Part shown: one piece after another, positions 26,919 to 36,833 of the stretch | Numbering within the stretch: the first letter of the stretch is position 1 | How the letters are laid out: each line of letters opens with the position of its first letter | NCBI GenBank assembly: GCA_034520215.1 | Contig: JAXHNR010000001.1 | Location: 1,416,560 to 1,480,559 of the forward strand | Reading direction: 5' to 3' | DNA: 64,000 nucleotides | From: Candidatus Krumholzibacteriota bacterium | GTDB lineage: Bacteria; Krumholzibacteriota; Krumholzibacteriia; Krumholzibacteriales; WJIX01 | Position numbers and translations under genes: made by a program | Notes under the pieces: model-generated | What the model saw: the letters and a program-made list of their open reading frames with translations, nothing else | What the model was told of the DNA's origin: nothing | Database searches by the model: none

Positions 26919-28148
26919 TTATTCAGATTCTTCCGGAAGGGTAATTTGAACATCTATTATACGCTGCCTGTTAAGATAATCAATACTGAAACTAAGCCCT
27001 TTATATTCGATTACCTCCCCTTCAATAGGAACTCTTCCTAATAAAGCGTAAAGAAATCCTCCAAGAGTATCGGCCTCTTCAGAAGGAACGGCTATTTTCA
27101 GAGCCTCATTTAGATCATTGATATTTATTCTTCCCTTCACAGAATATCGTCCCGGGGCAAGACGGCGTATCAGAGTGCCTTCCCTGTCATCTTCATCCCT
27201 TATCTCTCCGACTATTTCTTCCAGAATATCTTCGAGGGTTACAATTCCTGAGGTTCCTCCGTATTCATCAACTACTATCGCCATATGTTTTTTCTGATTC
27301 TTGAATTCTCTAAGCAAATTGTCGATTCTCTTTCCTTCCGGCACGTAATAAGCCTCTCTTAAAATTCTTTTTATTTCAAATTTTTCTTCATCATTCGCGA
27401 CCACAGCCAAGTCTTTTACAAAAAGAATGCCGATAATATTATCCACACTTCCTTCATAAACCGGAACCCTTGAATTGCCGGCCTCGAAGACCATCTTGCG
27501 GATCTCATCAAGTTCCGTGTGGCTTTCGAGAGCAAAAATGTCCATTCGCGGAACCATTACCTCCCGGACTCTCTTCTCTCCAAATTCAACTATGCTGTGA
27601 ACCAGCCTGCTCCCATTTTCTCTGATAAAACCCTCGCCGCCCTGATCACTGTCCGGAAACACAAAGAACGGAGAAGAGAATTCAGCTGAAAGCAGCGGAA
27701 ACACTCTTTTAATAAAACGAAGCAGATATGTCGTCGCGGGTTTGAATAGAAAATAAACCGGGAATAAGGGACAGGAGATAAATAATGCTGTTTTAGCGGG
27801 ATTACGGGTTGTGAACCCGGCCGCGGATATTGAAACAGCGAGAATAATGAGAACCATAATAATCAGCAAGAAGCCCGGTGACGCCGGCATTATATTTCCG
27901 GCTATCACCGGAAACATATATGAATATATTACTATCATAATAATTTCCGTGGATATTAAAGCTGTGATCAAATGCAGTCTTCCCCTGTGCAATATCCTAA
28001 AGCACGCGCTTACGATTCCTTCTCCGGGGAAGAGTTTTTCCCGGCTGATTCTTGACACTATAGCAAAAGAAAGAATACCGCATGATATCATAACCTGAAT
28101 TAGGAGTAACATAAAAAACTCAAGAGATGATTTTAGAATTATATGCAT
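26919..28148 (-). CDS. CorC/CNNM-type membrane protein with CBS pair
   Basis: 409 residues. Membrane segments in the first 140 residues (with SISAAGFTT) form a DUF21-like transmembrane part. A CBS pair follows (MVPRMDIFALESHTELDEI to HMAIVVDEYGGTSGIVTLEDI), then a C-terminal CorC_HlyC domain (GRININDLNEALKI, DTLGGFLYALLGRVP). Members take part in Mg2+/Co2+ efflux or resistance and are often mislabelled haemolysins. AGGTG precedes the ATG. It follows ybeY by 34 bases, the usual neighbourhood in bacteria. Confidence 0.9.
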   Translation of the reverse strand: MHIILKSSLEFFMLLLIQVMISCGILSFAIVSRISREKLFPGEGIVSACFRILHRGRLHLITALISTEIIMIVIYSYMFPVIAGNIMPASPGFLLIIMVLIILAVSISAAGFTTRNPAKTALFISCPLFPVYFLFKPATTYLLRFIKRVFPLLSAEFSSPFFVFPDSDQGGEGFIRENGSRLVHSIVEFGEKRVREVMVPRMDIFALESHTELDEIRKMVFEAGNSRVPVYEGSVDNIIGILFVKDLAVVANDEEKFEIKRILREAYYVPEGKRIDNLLREFKNQKKHMAIVVDEYGGTSGIVTLEDILEEIVGEIRDEDDREGTLIRRLAPGRYSVKGRININDLNEALKIAVPSEEADTLGGFLYALLGRVPIEGEVIEYKGLSFSIDYLNRQRIIDVQITLPEESE

Positions 28149-28182
28149 AACAGCACCTGCTTAATAATTTAATATAAGCCTA

Positions 28183-28650
28183 TTATATGAAAAGTTTATC
28201 TACTTCCTCTGAGTCGAAAAGAGAAAGGAGATAATTCTTTTCAGCTTTCTCCATCTTGCCGGCACTTTCATTATCTAAGTGAGTATAACCGAATAAATGG
28301 AATATGCCGTGAATAACGAGTCTTATCAAATAAACTTCGGAAGAAACATTACGTGAACGGGCACCCTCGGATAAAGATCGCCAGCATAATACTATTTCTC
28401 CCAACAGGTCAGAATCGCCTTCCGAAAAGTTATCATCATCTGAATAAGAGAAAGTAAGTATCTCCGCGGGGCCTTTTCTCTTTTTGTATTTCCGGTTAAG
28501 CAGAGCCATTTTCCTCTCGCCTGCAAGAATTAAATTCAAATATTTACCCTCAGGCATAAGATCACTTGAAATTCCTTTAAGAACTGGAGCTGCCCGGTAA
28601 AATTCACTACGCCCCGTCACCAGCGGGTGGCTCAGCATTGTTATTCTCAT
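28183..28650 (-). CDS. ybeY: Endoribonuclease YbeY (rRNA maturation factor)
   Basis: 155 residues or slightly fewer. The zinc motif H-G-x3-H-x5-H is present as HGIFHLFGYTHLD. YbeY processes 16S rRNA and aids ribosome quality control. It overlaps the end of the HD phosphohydrolase gene by 44 bases if the ATG at 28650 is used. Shorter starts (ATG at 28638 or GTG at 28620) reduce the overlap and none has a clear SD. The phoH-(HD)-ybeY-corC order is conserved in many phyla. Confidence 0.93.
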   Translation of the reverse strand: MRITMLSHPLVTGRSEFYRAAPVLKGISSDLMPEGKYLNLILAGERKMALLNRKYKKRKGPAEILTFSYSDDDNFSEGDSDLLGEIVLCWRSLSEGARSRNVSSEVYLIRLVIHGIFHLFGYTHLDNESAGKMEKAEKNYLLSLFDSEEVDKLFI

Positions 28651-30895
28651 TTTTCTCTTTTTCCTCAGCCTCTTCCTCTTTCTGAGCGGGATAAGCGATC
28701 CGTTTATGGAAAATAGCAGTTAGTAATTTTATAAATCTCTCTTTTATCAAAGATATATCATTCATCGTCAATCCGCTGTAATCAAGCTGAGCTTCGCGCA
28801 TCTTGTCATCAAAAATCTTATCAATAATCGCTGTAATCCTCTGAGCTGTCGGTTCTTCCAGAGATCTTGACGCGGCTTCGGATGAATCGGCGAGCATTAT
28901 CAGAGCGTTCTCCTTGCTGCCCGGTTTGGGACCTTGATACCTGAAGTCATCTACATTGACACTGTCGTTGGAATCATACTCGAGGGCCTTATTGTAAAAA
29001 TAGGTCATCACACTTGTTCCATGGTGTTCACGAATGGCATCTATGATAATATTCGGCAACTTCTCACTTTTTGCCAGCTGTACTCCCTCTTTTACATGTG
29101 ATGCTAACACAAGAGCGCTCATAGAAGGGCTGAGCTTCTCATGTTTACTTATCATCTCACCTTTATTTTCGTAAAAATACTCCGGCTTCGCTAATTTACC
29201 GATATCATGGTAATAAGCCGCCACTCTCGCCAAAAGTCCGTTCGCGCCGACATCATCCGCTACACTCTCAACCATATTGGCAACCATCAGCGAATGTTGA
29301 TAGGTGCCGGGAGCTTCCAGAATCATCCTCTTCATAACGGGACGGTTAAGATCACTCAACTCCATAAGAGTAAAATCGGTTGTGATGTCGAATATGGATT
29401 CAAAGAAAGGCATAAGGAACATAACTACCATCGTGCATACAAAACTGCTTATAATACCGAAAAGCATATTATACAGGAATGGCTGAGATTCCAGGTTATT
29501 AGTCAAACCGATACTTGTAGCACTGATAACATATGCGAGAGAAACATATATAAATACCTTGTAGAAATTCTTCCTTTGCCTCAGATTAGTCATGCTTATA
29601 ATCGCGGCAGTTCCGGCGAAAAGAGAAGTAAGCACCGCGTTAACCGGTAAATCGGTATGGGTAGCGAGCATCAGAGACGCGAAGAGAGTAAATAAGAGAG
29701 CGGGCATATTTCCAAAGAAAGCGCTTATCATAAGTGACACGAACGCTACCGGTATAGCAAAATAATTAAACTGGGGCAGATTGATGATAATTGAAACTGA
29801 AAACATATAAAAAAGTATAATTATAAACCCCAGAGTCAGCCTGCCGGGCTGTTTTAAGACGCCTGGAGCAAAGCGGTAAAGAGCAAATCCAAAGATAACA
29901 AGCAGAACAGCTATCCTGAGAAATTTACCAAGAAAAAGAAGTTCTTTATCCATGGTTGAAGTATTCAGCTCAATTCTGGCTCTTTCTTCTTCCAATACTT
30001 TCAGAATTTCGATCTGTTTTTTGGTTATTTTATCATGCTTTGAAATAATTCTCTGATTCTTTAAAATCCGGAAGGACTTTGGTATACTTTCGAGCTTCGC
30101 GTTGCGGTTTGATCTTGTTTTTTCTCTGTCAAAAATCAAATTGGGTTCCAGAAAAGACCTTGTAATCTCGTAGAATATGGAAACCAGCTCACTATCGGTC
30201 CCAAAAATTGATTTTGCTTTATCAAAGATCAGCCCTTCAAGCTGAGCCTGACTTATAAGAGAATCGGCTCTTTTAAGTTTTTCAGTTTTATCTGTAATAA
30301 CACTGATTTTAAAATAATTCCTTCTCCTGAGCGGAGAAGCATCGTTGATAATACCCTTCTCTAGTAAATCCTTTATCAAACTGATATTCTCGCGTTTCAG
30401 CGTGTTTCTCGTGCTCCTGTTCATCAATCGCATAAACAGTTCTTTTTCGATGCCTGGAATTACTCTCTTTACAAAATCCAAACGTTGACGGACGGTGAGA
30501 CTGTCATTGCTTGCTGTCAAATCTAACTGCTCATAAAAATCATTCAGGTCACCTGTCAATCGAGTCGCCATACCCGGTATTTCGCGGTAAACCGGCGGGC
30601 AGCTCATTATCGCCTTTGCCTTGTTGCTTTCAAGCTCCCTTTCCGTGAACGGAACAGAAAAAGAGAAGGGAGCTATTACATCAACATCCGCGATATCTCC
30701 AGCCCTATACCTTACCTCTCTCGATTTTTTGGTCGGAGGAAACAGAAAAAGAGAAAGGACGAGAAAAAGAAGGGCAAGTATTACTGAAAGCTTTTTCCAG
30801 TCATTGAAAAAGTTTTTGATAGAATCAATTCTCAGATAACTTTTTACGCCGTTATTCCTGCCGGGCGTTGGTACATTAGTTTTCTTTTCAGCCAT
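28607..30895 (-). CDS. 7TM-HD (PgpH-type) phosphohydrolase, likely c-di-AMP phosphodiesterase
   Basis: 762 residues. An N-terminal membrane anchor (SVILALLFLVLSLFLFPP) leads to an extracytoplasmic 7TMR-HDED region (about 60-310). Seven membrane segments (about 335-500) and a cytoplasmic HD domain follow, with TYQHSLMVANM, YYHDIGK and REHHG. HDIGK supplies metal ligands. Listeria PgpH of this family hydrolyses cyclic di-AMP, so that activity is likely here, though I cannot exclude another nucleotide. It begins in an 8-base overlap with the end of phoH (ATGGCTGA), so the two are coupled. Confidence 0.88.
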   Translation of the reverse strand: MAEKKTNVPTPGRNNGVKSYLRIDSIKNFFNDWKKLSVILALLFLVLSLFLFPPTKKSREVRYRAGDIADVDVIAPFSFSVPFTERELESNKAKAIMSCPPVYREIPGMATRLTGDLNDFYEQLDLTASNDSLTVRQRLDFVKRVIPGIEKELFMRLMNRSTRNTLKRENISLIKDLLEKGIINDASPLRRRNYFKISVITDKTEKLKRADSLISQAQLEGLIFDKAKSIFGTDSELVSIFYEITRSFLEPNLIFDREKTRSNRNAKLESIPKSFRILKNQRIISKHDKITKKQIEILKVLEEERARIELNTSTMDKELLFLGKFLRIAVLLVIFGFALYRFAPGVLKQPGRLTLGFIIILFYMFSVSIIINLPQFNYFAIPVAFVSLMISAFFGNMPALLFTLFASLMLATHTDLPVNAVLTSLFAGTAAIISMTNLRQRKNFYKVFIYVSLAYVISATSIGLTNNLESQPFLYNMLFGIISSFVCTMVVMFLMPFFESIFDITTDFTLMELSDLNRPVMKRMILEAPGTYQHSLMVANMVESVADDVGANGLLARVAAYYHDIGKLAKPEYFYENKGEMISKHEKLSPSMSALVLASHVKEGVQLAKSEKLPNIIIDAIREHHGTSVMTYFYNKALEYDSNDSVNVDDFRYQGPKPGSKENALIMLADSSEAASRSLEEPTAQRITAIIDKIFDDKMREAQLDYSGLTMNDISLIKERFIKLLTAIFHKRIAYPAQKEEEAEEKEKNENNNAEPPAGDGA

Positions 30896-31946
30896 CCTCT
30901 GCTCCTGTCTCAGTACCAGTGCTATTATTTTCAGAGCGTTTTTCCTGTGAACCGGCCGAATTCACCTTTCCGCCGGATCGTTCAGAGCCTTGACCAAAAG
31001 TACTGAAAGCCCTGATTATCCTTCTTACCAGACTGTGCCTGACTACATCTTCTTCAGTGAAAAAGATAAATTTTACACCTTCAACTCCCCCGAGTATAGA
31101 CTTTACCGTGACAAGTCCCGATCTGGAATAATCGCTTAGATCAATCTGAGTTATATCCCCGTTAACTATTGCTTTGGAATTCACCCCGAGTCTTGTAAGA
31201 AACATTTTCATCTGCATAACAGTACTGTTTTGTGCTTCGTCAAGTATGACAAAAGCATTATTGAAAGTTCTCCCCCTCATATAGGCCAGCGGAGCAATTT
31301 CTATAATATCATTTTCAATCATATGCTGCATCTTCTTTTTCCCGATCATGTAGCTGAAAGAGTCAAATATAGGTCTTAGATACGGATCGATCTTCTCCTG
31401 CAGGTCTCCGGGAAGAAACCCCAGACTTTCACCGGTCTCAACAACTGGTCTGGAAACAAATATTTTCCCGATGTCGCCTCTCTTAAGAGCGGCAAGAGCC
31501 GAAGCTATAGCTAGAAAAGTCTTTCCAGTTCCCGCGGGACCGATCGCGAATACAACATCAAATTCCTCTATCGCTTCAATATATCGTTTCTGCTTTATAC
31601 TCCTCGGTACAATACCTTTTCTCTTCCTTGGAGAATAGAAGACAACTGATTTTTCAAGCTGGTTTATTCTGGCTGAAACCTTTTTGCCGCCGTTAATAAT
31701 ATCCTCCACATCCTCTCTGGAGAGCTTCCGTCCATCCCGCGCGAGACTTATAAGAGTTTCAAAGACAGCTGTTAATCTGTCTATCTTTTCATCGTCACCC
31801 GTTAAAGTAATATCACCGCCCCGGACGATTATTGTTCCTGGAAAACGCTCTTCCAGAAACCTCAGGTTGACATCTTTCACTCCCAGCAGATTAACCATAT
31901 CTATACCGTCGGCCGAGAGTATCCGTTTCTTGATTCTTTCTTTCAA
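30888..31946 (-). CDS. phoH: PhoH-family ATPase (YbeZ)
   Basis: 352 residues. Walker A GPAGTGKT, SRPVVETGESLGFLPGD, the Walker B region FVILDEAQNS and NGDITQIDL identify the PhoH/YbeZ family, thought to act with YbeY in RNA metabolism. An N-terminal KH-like region (residues 20-90) is typical. The start is a TTG at 31946; the region upstream contains AGGGG 7 bases before it. First gene of the phoH-HD-ybeY-CorC-DUF502 run. Confidence 0.93.
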   Translation of the reverse strand: MKERIKKRILSADGIDMVNLLGVKDVNLRFLEERFPGTIIVRGGDITLTGDDEKIDRLTAVFETLISLARDGRKLSREDVEDIINGGKKVSARINQLEKSVVFYSPRKRKGIVPRSIKQKRYIEAIEEFDVVFAIGPAGTGKTFLAIASALAALKRGDIGKIFVSRPVVETGESLGFLPGDLQEKIDPYLRPIFDSFSYMIGKKKMQHMIENDIIEIAPLAYMRGRTFNNAFVILDEAQNSTVMQMKMFLTRLGVNSKAIVNGDITQIDLSDYSRSGLVTVKSILGGVEGVKFIFFTEEDVVRHSLVRRIIRAFSTFGQGSERSGGKVNSAGSQEKRSENNSTGTETGAEDG

Positions 31947-31965
31947 ACCTTAACCCCTATATTAA

Positions 31966-32003
31966 CACAAAACTCCCGGCTCAATGACAGTGAACCAAGA
32001 GTT
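31966..32003 (-). terminator. Likely terminator after the LysM lipoprotein gene
   Basis: A 13-bp stem with some G-U pairs (AACTCTTGGTTCA with TGAGCCGGGAGTT) and a 7-base loop precedes TTTTG on the minus strand. It lies between the LysM lipoprotein stop (32035) and the phoH start. The U-run is short. Confidence 0.5.
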
Positions 32004-32034
32004 AAACAATTTTATTTAATAAATATATTCTTTT

Positions 32035-32754
32035 TCACTCAATTGATGGTTCTTCCCTTGGTATAACAAATTCCTGGTCTGGGAAGATCAAATCAGGGTT
32101 TTCTATTTTATCCCTGTTTGCTTCGTATATTACGGGCCATTTACGATAATTATCATAAATTTCCCAGTAACCGGCGATTTTGGCTAACCACTCATCCCTG
32201 GCGACTACATGTTTCCGTGGCCATACTCTCGGAATATCAAGTGTCCACCCGGCAAGAACCCAGTTGGGATCTTCAATCAAATCAAAATTCTGTCTCCAGA
32301 TCCTTGTCCATTTCAAAGGGTCTCCGTAAATTTCTTCATAAGAAGCGAGGGTCCATAAACATTCGCCATATTCAAGTTCCCATTTCTTCGGAAGGGAAGC
32401 CAGTTTCTGCAGCTGCTTTGTATATTCCTCAAATTCAACATTTAATCTGGAATATCTGCTCCGTTTTTCTCTTAATTCCTTCTTCATATTCTCTATATTA
32501 TTCTTGTTCTCGGCAAGTTGATTTTTGTTTTCTTCAAGGTTACCCTGAAGCCGCATCAGTTCATCCGATAACTCCCTGCAATATTCTTCCCTGTCTTCAT
32601 CTGAAAGTTTCTGATATTCACCCTCTTCTTCATAGTATTCGCCTTTTGTTATATCTATCGGTCTTGGCTTATAACTACTACAGCCTATACTGAAAATAAG
32701 AACAAATATTACGGGCAATATTAAAAAAGTGCTGAATACCGATTTATTCAACAT
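32035..32754 (-). CDS. Lipoprotein with coiled coil and C-terminal LysM-like domain
   Basis: 239 residues. The signal peptide ends in lipobox FSIGC. Residues about 50-115 are a charged heptad-like coiled coil. The C-terminus (HVVARDEWLAKIAGYW, WPVIYEANRDKIENPDLIFPDQEFVIP) is a LysM domain in the style that precedes peptidoglycan-binding regions. It is probably anchored in the outer membrane and contacts peptidoglycan. An SD GAGGGAG lies before the ATG. It follows the small lipoprotein gene at 32785-33075 by about 30 bases; both carry coiled coils, so they may interact. Confidence 0.75.
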   Translation of the reverse strand: MLNKSVFSTFLILPVIFVLIFSIGCSSYKPRPIDITKGEYYEEEGEYQKLSDEDREEYCRELSDELMRLQGNLEENKNQLAENKNNIENMKKELREKRSRYSRLNVEFEEYTKQLQKLASLPKKWELEYGECLWTLASYEEIYGDPLKWTRIWRQNFDLIEDPNWVLAGWTLDIPRVWPRKHVVARDEWLAKIAGYWEIYDNYRKWPVIYEANRDKIENPDLIFPDQEFVIPREEPSIE

Positions 32755-32784
32755 ATAGTAACTCCCTCGAATTTCATTTCTCCA

Positions 32785-33075
32785 CTACTCCAGACCGCTA
32801 CCCTTTCGCAGTTCATTAATCCTTCTCTTAAGTTTTTCCGGTTTTCCTTCAAGATTCGATATCTTACTGTCAACTTCCGCGATATCCTCTTCCAGCTTCT
32901 TTACTTGTTCACCGGTCTTAGCAACATCTTCCTTACATATTACGAGTTCAAGTCTCGTTTCATCGAGTGTAACCAGATCTGTTTTACAATAGGGGGCGGG
33001 TTTACAGGAAACAATAAAAACCAGTGAGGAAGCTAACAATATGAATAATATGAAGGTTTTAATAATCAATTTCAT
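32785..33075 (-). CDS. Small coiled-coil lipoprotein
   Basis: 96 residues. Signal peptide ending in lipobox FIVSC (KTFILFILLASSLVFIVSC), then a polar coiled coil (EQVKKLEEDIAEVDSKIS). AAGGAA lies 7 bases before the ATG. The size and layout resemble Lpp-like spacers, but the family is not recognised. It leads a two-gene unit with the LysM lipoprotein and has a candidate promoter at 33122-33150. Confidence 0.7.
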   Translation of the reverse strand: MKLIIKTFILFILLASSLVFIVSCKPAPYCKTDLVTLDETRLELVICKEDVAKTGEQVKKLEEDIAEVDSKISNLEGKPEKLKRRINELRKGSGLE

Positions 33076-33121
33076 AACTTGTATTCCTTCTTCCGGTTAT
33101 CCGTACAAGTAAATCAAGGTT

Positions 33122-33150
33122 ACATTAATATCGAAACGAGCTGTTGTCAA
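33122..33150 (-). promoter_or_regulatory. Candidate promoter of the small lipoprotein pair
   Basis: Minus strand TTGACA (33145-33150) with a 17-base gap to TAATGT (33122-33127). The -35 is perfect; the -10 is poor. It lies between aspS and the small lipoprotein start. Confidence 0.45.
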
Positions 33151-33210
33151 GCAAAAACCATCCCCGTAAATATCTAATTTTTGGCAAAAGACGTGCCGGA
33201 AATTCCGGAA

Positions 33211-35016
33211 TTACTCACCGGTTCCTCTTTTAAGAAATCTAACGTGAAGCTCCCTTAAAACTTCCTTTTCCACACTTGAAGGAGCTCCGTCCATCAGGGA
33301 AACGGCATTCTGTGTTTTAGGAAAAGCGATATAATCCCTTATCGAATTGCCTTCTCCCATAATCATAGCGAGGCGGTCAAGACCCAAAGCAATACCTCCG
33401 TGAGGCGGAGCGCCGAATTCGAAAGATTCCAGCAGGAAGCCGAACTTTTCCGCCGCGCTCTTTTTGTCAACGCCTACGATCGAAAGGAGCTTTTCCTGAA
33501 GCTTTCTTTTATGAACACGGATACTTCCCGATCCGAGTTCTATTCCATTACATACAAGATCGTAGAGATGCCCTCTAACCTTTAAGGGATTCTTGTCAAG
33601 AAACTCCATGTCTTCTTCGCGGGGCATAGAGAAAATATGATGAGCCGGTTCTATATCTCCTTCGGTGGATTCAAAAAAGATAGGGAAATTATTTACCCAC
33701 GTAAAATTAAATTTATCCTTTTTACCTACGGGATTGCTTTGGCAAATCCTTTTTCTTAGGGCTCCGAGAGCCGCGGAAGATATTTCAGAGCTCCCCGCTA
33801 CGAGCAGAAGCAGGGATTCGCGACCGCTATTCAAACCAAACTCTTTTTTAAGCTCTGAAATCTCCCCGTCAGACAAGAAATCCTCAACGGGAGATTCTAC
33901 TCCGCCGTTAATTCTAATCCATACGAGTCCTTTCGCGCCATTTTCTCGAGCGTGTTTTTCAAGTTTCTTGATCTGGCTCTTTGACAAGCCGTATCCCGCT
34001 TCATAGGAAATTCCTCTGATCACTCCGGCTTCTTTTATAACAGAAGAAAACACCTTGAATTCTGTCGATTCGAATATTTCCGTACAATCGTGTATTCTGA
34101 AACCGGCCCGGGTATCCGGTTTGTCAGTACCGAAATCGGCCATAGCGGTTTTGTAATCGATCTTCGGGAAAGGTGTATCGAGCTTAACCCCGCATACTTC
34201 GGAGAAGATTCTCTTCATAAGCCTTTCCGAGAGATCAATAATTTCATCTTCTGAAATAAAACTCATTTCTATATCTATCTGGGTATGCTCAGGCTGACGG
34301 TCCGCCCTTAAATCCTCATCCCGCAGGCATCTGGCAAGCTGAAAATATCCATCTACGCCCGAGACCATTAATATCTGTTTATAAAGCTGAGGGCTTTGCG
34401 GAAGAGCGTAGAATTTACCTTCGTGCAGTCTGCTTGGAACAAGATAATCACGGGCTCCTTCCGGAGTTCTTTTTACCAGCATCGGAGTTTCAATCTCGAG
34501 AAGTCCTTCTTCAGAGAGAAATTGCCTTACGGACATGGCAAGGTCATGGCGTAATCGCAGATTCTTCTGCATTGAATCCCGCCTGAGATCCAGATATCTG
34601 TACTTTAAACGTAGTTCAATATTGGCTTTTCCCTTATCGGACACGTTAAACGGGGGGGTTTCGCTCCTGTTGAATATTACAATGTCCGATATGTAAACTT
34701 CAACTTCACCAGTTTTCATATCTTCATTGATCATATCAGAGGGTCTATCGCGCACTCTTCCTTTACACCCTATCACATCTTCCGCTCTTAATGATTTTGA
34801 GATTCTATTAAGTTCGGGGTCACGCGAGTCAGTGACAAGCTGTATCAAGCCGGTCCTGTCCCACAAATCAACAAATGTGAGATCGCCAAATTCTCTCACC
34901 TTTTTTACCCAGCCGGCCAGAGTTACTTCTTTATCAACATCGTCGGACCTTATTTCTCCGCATCTATTCGTACGTCTCCATTCTTTGCTTACATGGTCAA
35001 TGCTCGGCTCACTCAA
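33211..35016 (-). CDS. aspS: Aspartyl-tRNA synthetase
   Basis: About 601 residues, bacterial length. It carries the OB-fold anticodon domain (VTLAGWVKKVREFGDLTFVDLWDR), motif 2 and the flipping loop region, the bacterial insert (about 280-430) and motif 3 (GIALGLDRLAMIMG) with AFPKTQNAVSLM. It charges tRNA-Asp. No ATG start exists near the N-terminus; a TTG at 35016 overlaps the hisS stop by 8 bases and follows AAGGGAG, so it is preferred over TTGs further upstream (35052, 35061). Its start is therefore uncertain. Confidence 0.93.
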   Translation of the reverse strand: MSEPSIDHVSKEWRRTNRCGEIRSDDVDKEVTLAGWVKKVREFGDLTFVDLWDRTGLIQLVTDSRDPELNRISKSLRAEDVIGCKGRVRDRPSDMINEDMKTGEVEVYISDIVIFNRSETPPFNVSDKGKANIELRLKYRYLDLRRDSMQKNLRLRHDLAMSVRQFLSEEGLLEIETPMLVKRTPEGARDYLVPSRLHEGKFYALPQSPQLYKQILMVSGVDGYFQLARCLRDEDLRADRQPEHTQIDIEMSFISEDEIIDLSERLMKRIFSEVCGVKLDTPFPKIDYKTAMADFGTDKPDTRAGFRIHDCTEIFESTEFKVFSSVIKEAGVIRGISYEAGYGLSKSQIKKLEKHARENGAKGLVWIRINGGVESPVEDFLSDGEISELKKEFGLNSGRESLLLLVAGSSEISSAALGALRKRICQSNPVGKKDKFNFTWVNNFPIFFESTEGDIEPAHHIFSMPREEDMEFLDKNPLKVRGHLYDLVCNGIELGSGSIRVHKRKLQEKLLSIVGVDKKSAAEKFGFLLESFEFGAPPHGGIALGLDRLAMIMGEGNSIRDYIAFPKTQNAVSLMDGAPSSVEKEVLRELHVRFLKRGTGE

Positions 35017-36274
35017 TTCCCGTCTCTCCCTTCTCGCTGAAATATGAAACAAGCTTTTCAAAAGGAACAGTTACCTGATTCCCCGATTTCATATCTTTCA
35101 ACGCGGCCTCTTTATCTGAAATTTCCTTTTGCCCGACAAAAACGGCAAAATCATCCCCTCGTCCGGAAGCGCTTTTAAGCTGCTTTTTAACACTGCGCAT
35201 AGAGAGATCAACATAAGCTGGAAAACCGGCGGATCTCAACCTGTCGGCCAGAATCATAGCCTGAAGACTGCATTCTTCATCAAAGACAATAAAATAGGCG
35301 CCGGGCGGTCCGGGTTTTTCGTCGTCCAGTTCATTCGGCAAAATCTGCATCAAACGTTCCATGCCGGCTGAGAATCCAACAGCTGGGATAGAAACTCCGG
35401 CCAGCTCATCCGCGAGGCCGTCATATCTGCCTCCGCCGCACAAGGCGCTTTGCGCCCCGAGTTCAGGGTGAATAATTTCATACGCCGTCTTAGTATAATA
35501 ATCAAGTCCTCTAACGAGTAAAGGGTCAAGAATATAATCAATACCCATCTGATCGAGAATCGCGCAAAGCTTATCAAAATGCTCTCCGCATTCCGCACAC
35601 AAATGATCAGCTATTACGGGAAGCTTCTTCTTTACACTTTGACATTTCTTGCAGTCAAAAACACGGAATGGATTTTTATCCGCCCGCTTCAGACAATCAT
35701 CGCACAACTCGCCTTTATACTCTTTAAGTTTCTCCTCGAGAAGATTCATGAACTTCCCCCGGCATTTCATACAGCCGACACTGTTTAATTTTACCTTCAG
35801 AGAAGAGAATCCGAACTCTCTGTATATATCCAGACTCAGATTGATAATCTCCGCGTCTAACGCGGGATTGGATGAACCTATAACCTCTGCTCCGATCTGA
35901 TGAAATTGACGGTACCTCCCCGCCTGGGGTCTGTCATACCTGAACATAGGCCCTATATAATACAACCTGTTTATACCACCCTGCCTCTGCAAACCGTTTT
36001 CGAGATAAGCTCTCATGACCGGAGCTGTATTTTCAGGCCTGAGAGTCAAACTCCTCCCCTTTTTATCGTTAAAGATATACATTTCTTTCGTTACGATATC
36101 CGATGATTCGCCAACCGTTCTTACAAAGAGATCAGACATTTCAAAGATAGGCGTTCTGATTTCACTGTAACCGTACCTGCGAAGTATCCCCGTGACACGT
36201 TCTTCCACACTGCTCCATTTTTCCATATATTTTCCAAGGAGATCCTGCGTACCTCTCGGTTTTTTTAATTTCAT
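35009..36274 (-). CDS. hisS: Histidyl-tRNA synthetase
   Basis: 421 residues. Class II motifs: PRGTQDLLG at the start, motif 2 with FRYDRPQAGRYRQFHQIGAE, and motif 3 region GGGRYDGL. A zinc-like Cys cluster (CRGK to CDDC, with CKKCQSVKKK, in the middle) is unusual for HisRS of this size but known in some clades. ATGA overlap with the VanZ-like gene and AAGGAATT SD set the start at 36274. Runs with aspS; hisS-aspS pairs are common. Confidence 0.95.
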   Translation of the reverse strand: MKLKKPRGTQDLLGKYMEKWSSVEERVTGILRRYGYSEIRTPIFEMSDLFVRTVGESSDIVTKEMYIFNDKKGRSLTLRPENTAPVMRAYLENGLQRQGGINRLYYIGPMFRYDRPQAGRYRQFHQIGAEVIGSSNPALDAEIINLSLDIYREFGFSSLKVKLNSVGCMKCRGKFMNLLEEKLKEYKGELCDDCLKRADKNPFRVFDCKKCQSVKKKLPVIADHLCAECGEHFDKLCAILDQMGIDYILDPLLVRGLDYYTKTAYEIIHPELGAQSALCGGGRYDGLADELAGVSIPAVGFSAGMERLMQILPNELDDEKPGPPGAYFIVFDEECSLQAMILADRLRSAGFPAYVDLSMRSVKKQLKSASGRGDDFAVFVGQKEISDKEAALKDMKSGNQVTVPFEKLVSYFSEKGETGIE

Positions 36275-36660
36275 AATTCCTTTCTCTTCTTCATTGTATT
36301 TCTTCTTACAATATAATAAACAACAGTTCCTGTTATAATACCTGAAATGTCCGCAATCAAATCAAAAAAACTCGCGTCGCGTCCGGGAACAAAACTCTGA
36401 TAAAATTCATCCATTAGAGCGATACTACCCGACCCAAGTATTACAATAAAGCCATACAACGTATTGTTGATATCCCATCTTTCATAAATCAATCCGCGGT
36501 AAAACAGCAAAGCGAGTATTGAATATTCAAAGTAGTGTATTACTTTATCACTTCCGTCAGGTAAATGGATCCCTTCAGTAGATACATCCTGGATTGAGGA
36601 TAACCCGAATATCAACAGAATCCAGATTAGCAGAGGAAACCAGCATTTAAGCAACTTCAC
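36271..36660 (-). CDS. VanZ-like membrane protein
   Basis: 129 residues with four predicted membrane segments. The VanZ phrases are present: KVIHYFEYSILALL, ALMDEFYQSFVPGRDASFFDLIADISGIITG. VanZ proteins are implicated in teicoplanin resistance but most homologues have no known function. The start is a GTG at 36660 with AAGGA 7 bases before it. It ends in an ATGA overlap with hisS, so they are co-translated. Confidence 0.88.
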   Translation of the reverse strand: MKLLKCWFPLLIWILLIFGLSSIQDVSTEGIHLPDGSDKVIHYFEYSILALLFYRGLIYERWDINNTLYGFIVILGSGSIALMDEFYQSFVPGRDASFFDLIADISGIITGTVVYYIVRRNTMKKRKEL

Positions 36661-36833
36661 TTAACAATCCTTCCGGAGCAAGATTCAACTCCCGTATCGG
36701 CCGGGAACACTAAATAAACTATTTTTAATATCTCCTTTTTCCAGCGAGAACGCAACAAGCGGAAAGTAAAAGAGCCGATTCTGAAGCTGTCGCCCCGGTG
36801 TCATTTTTTAGTAATATCATTATTATCAATTCC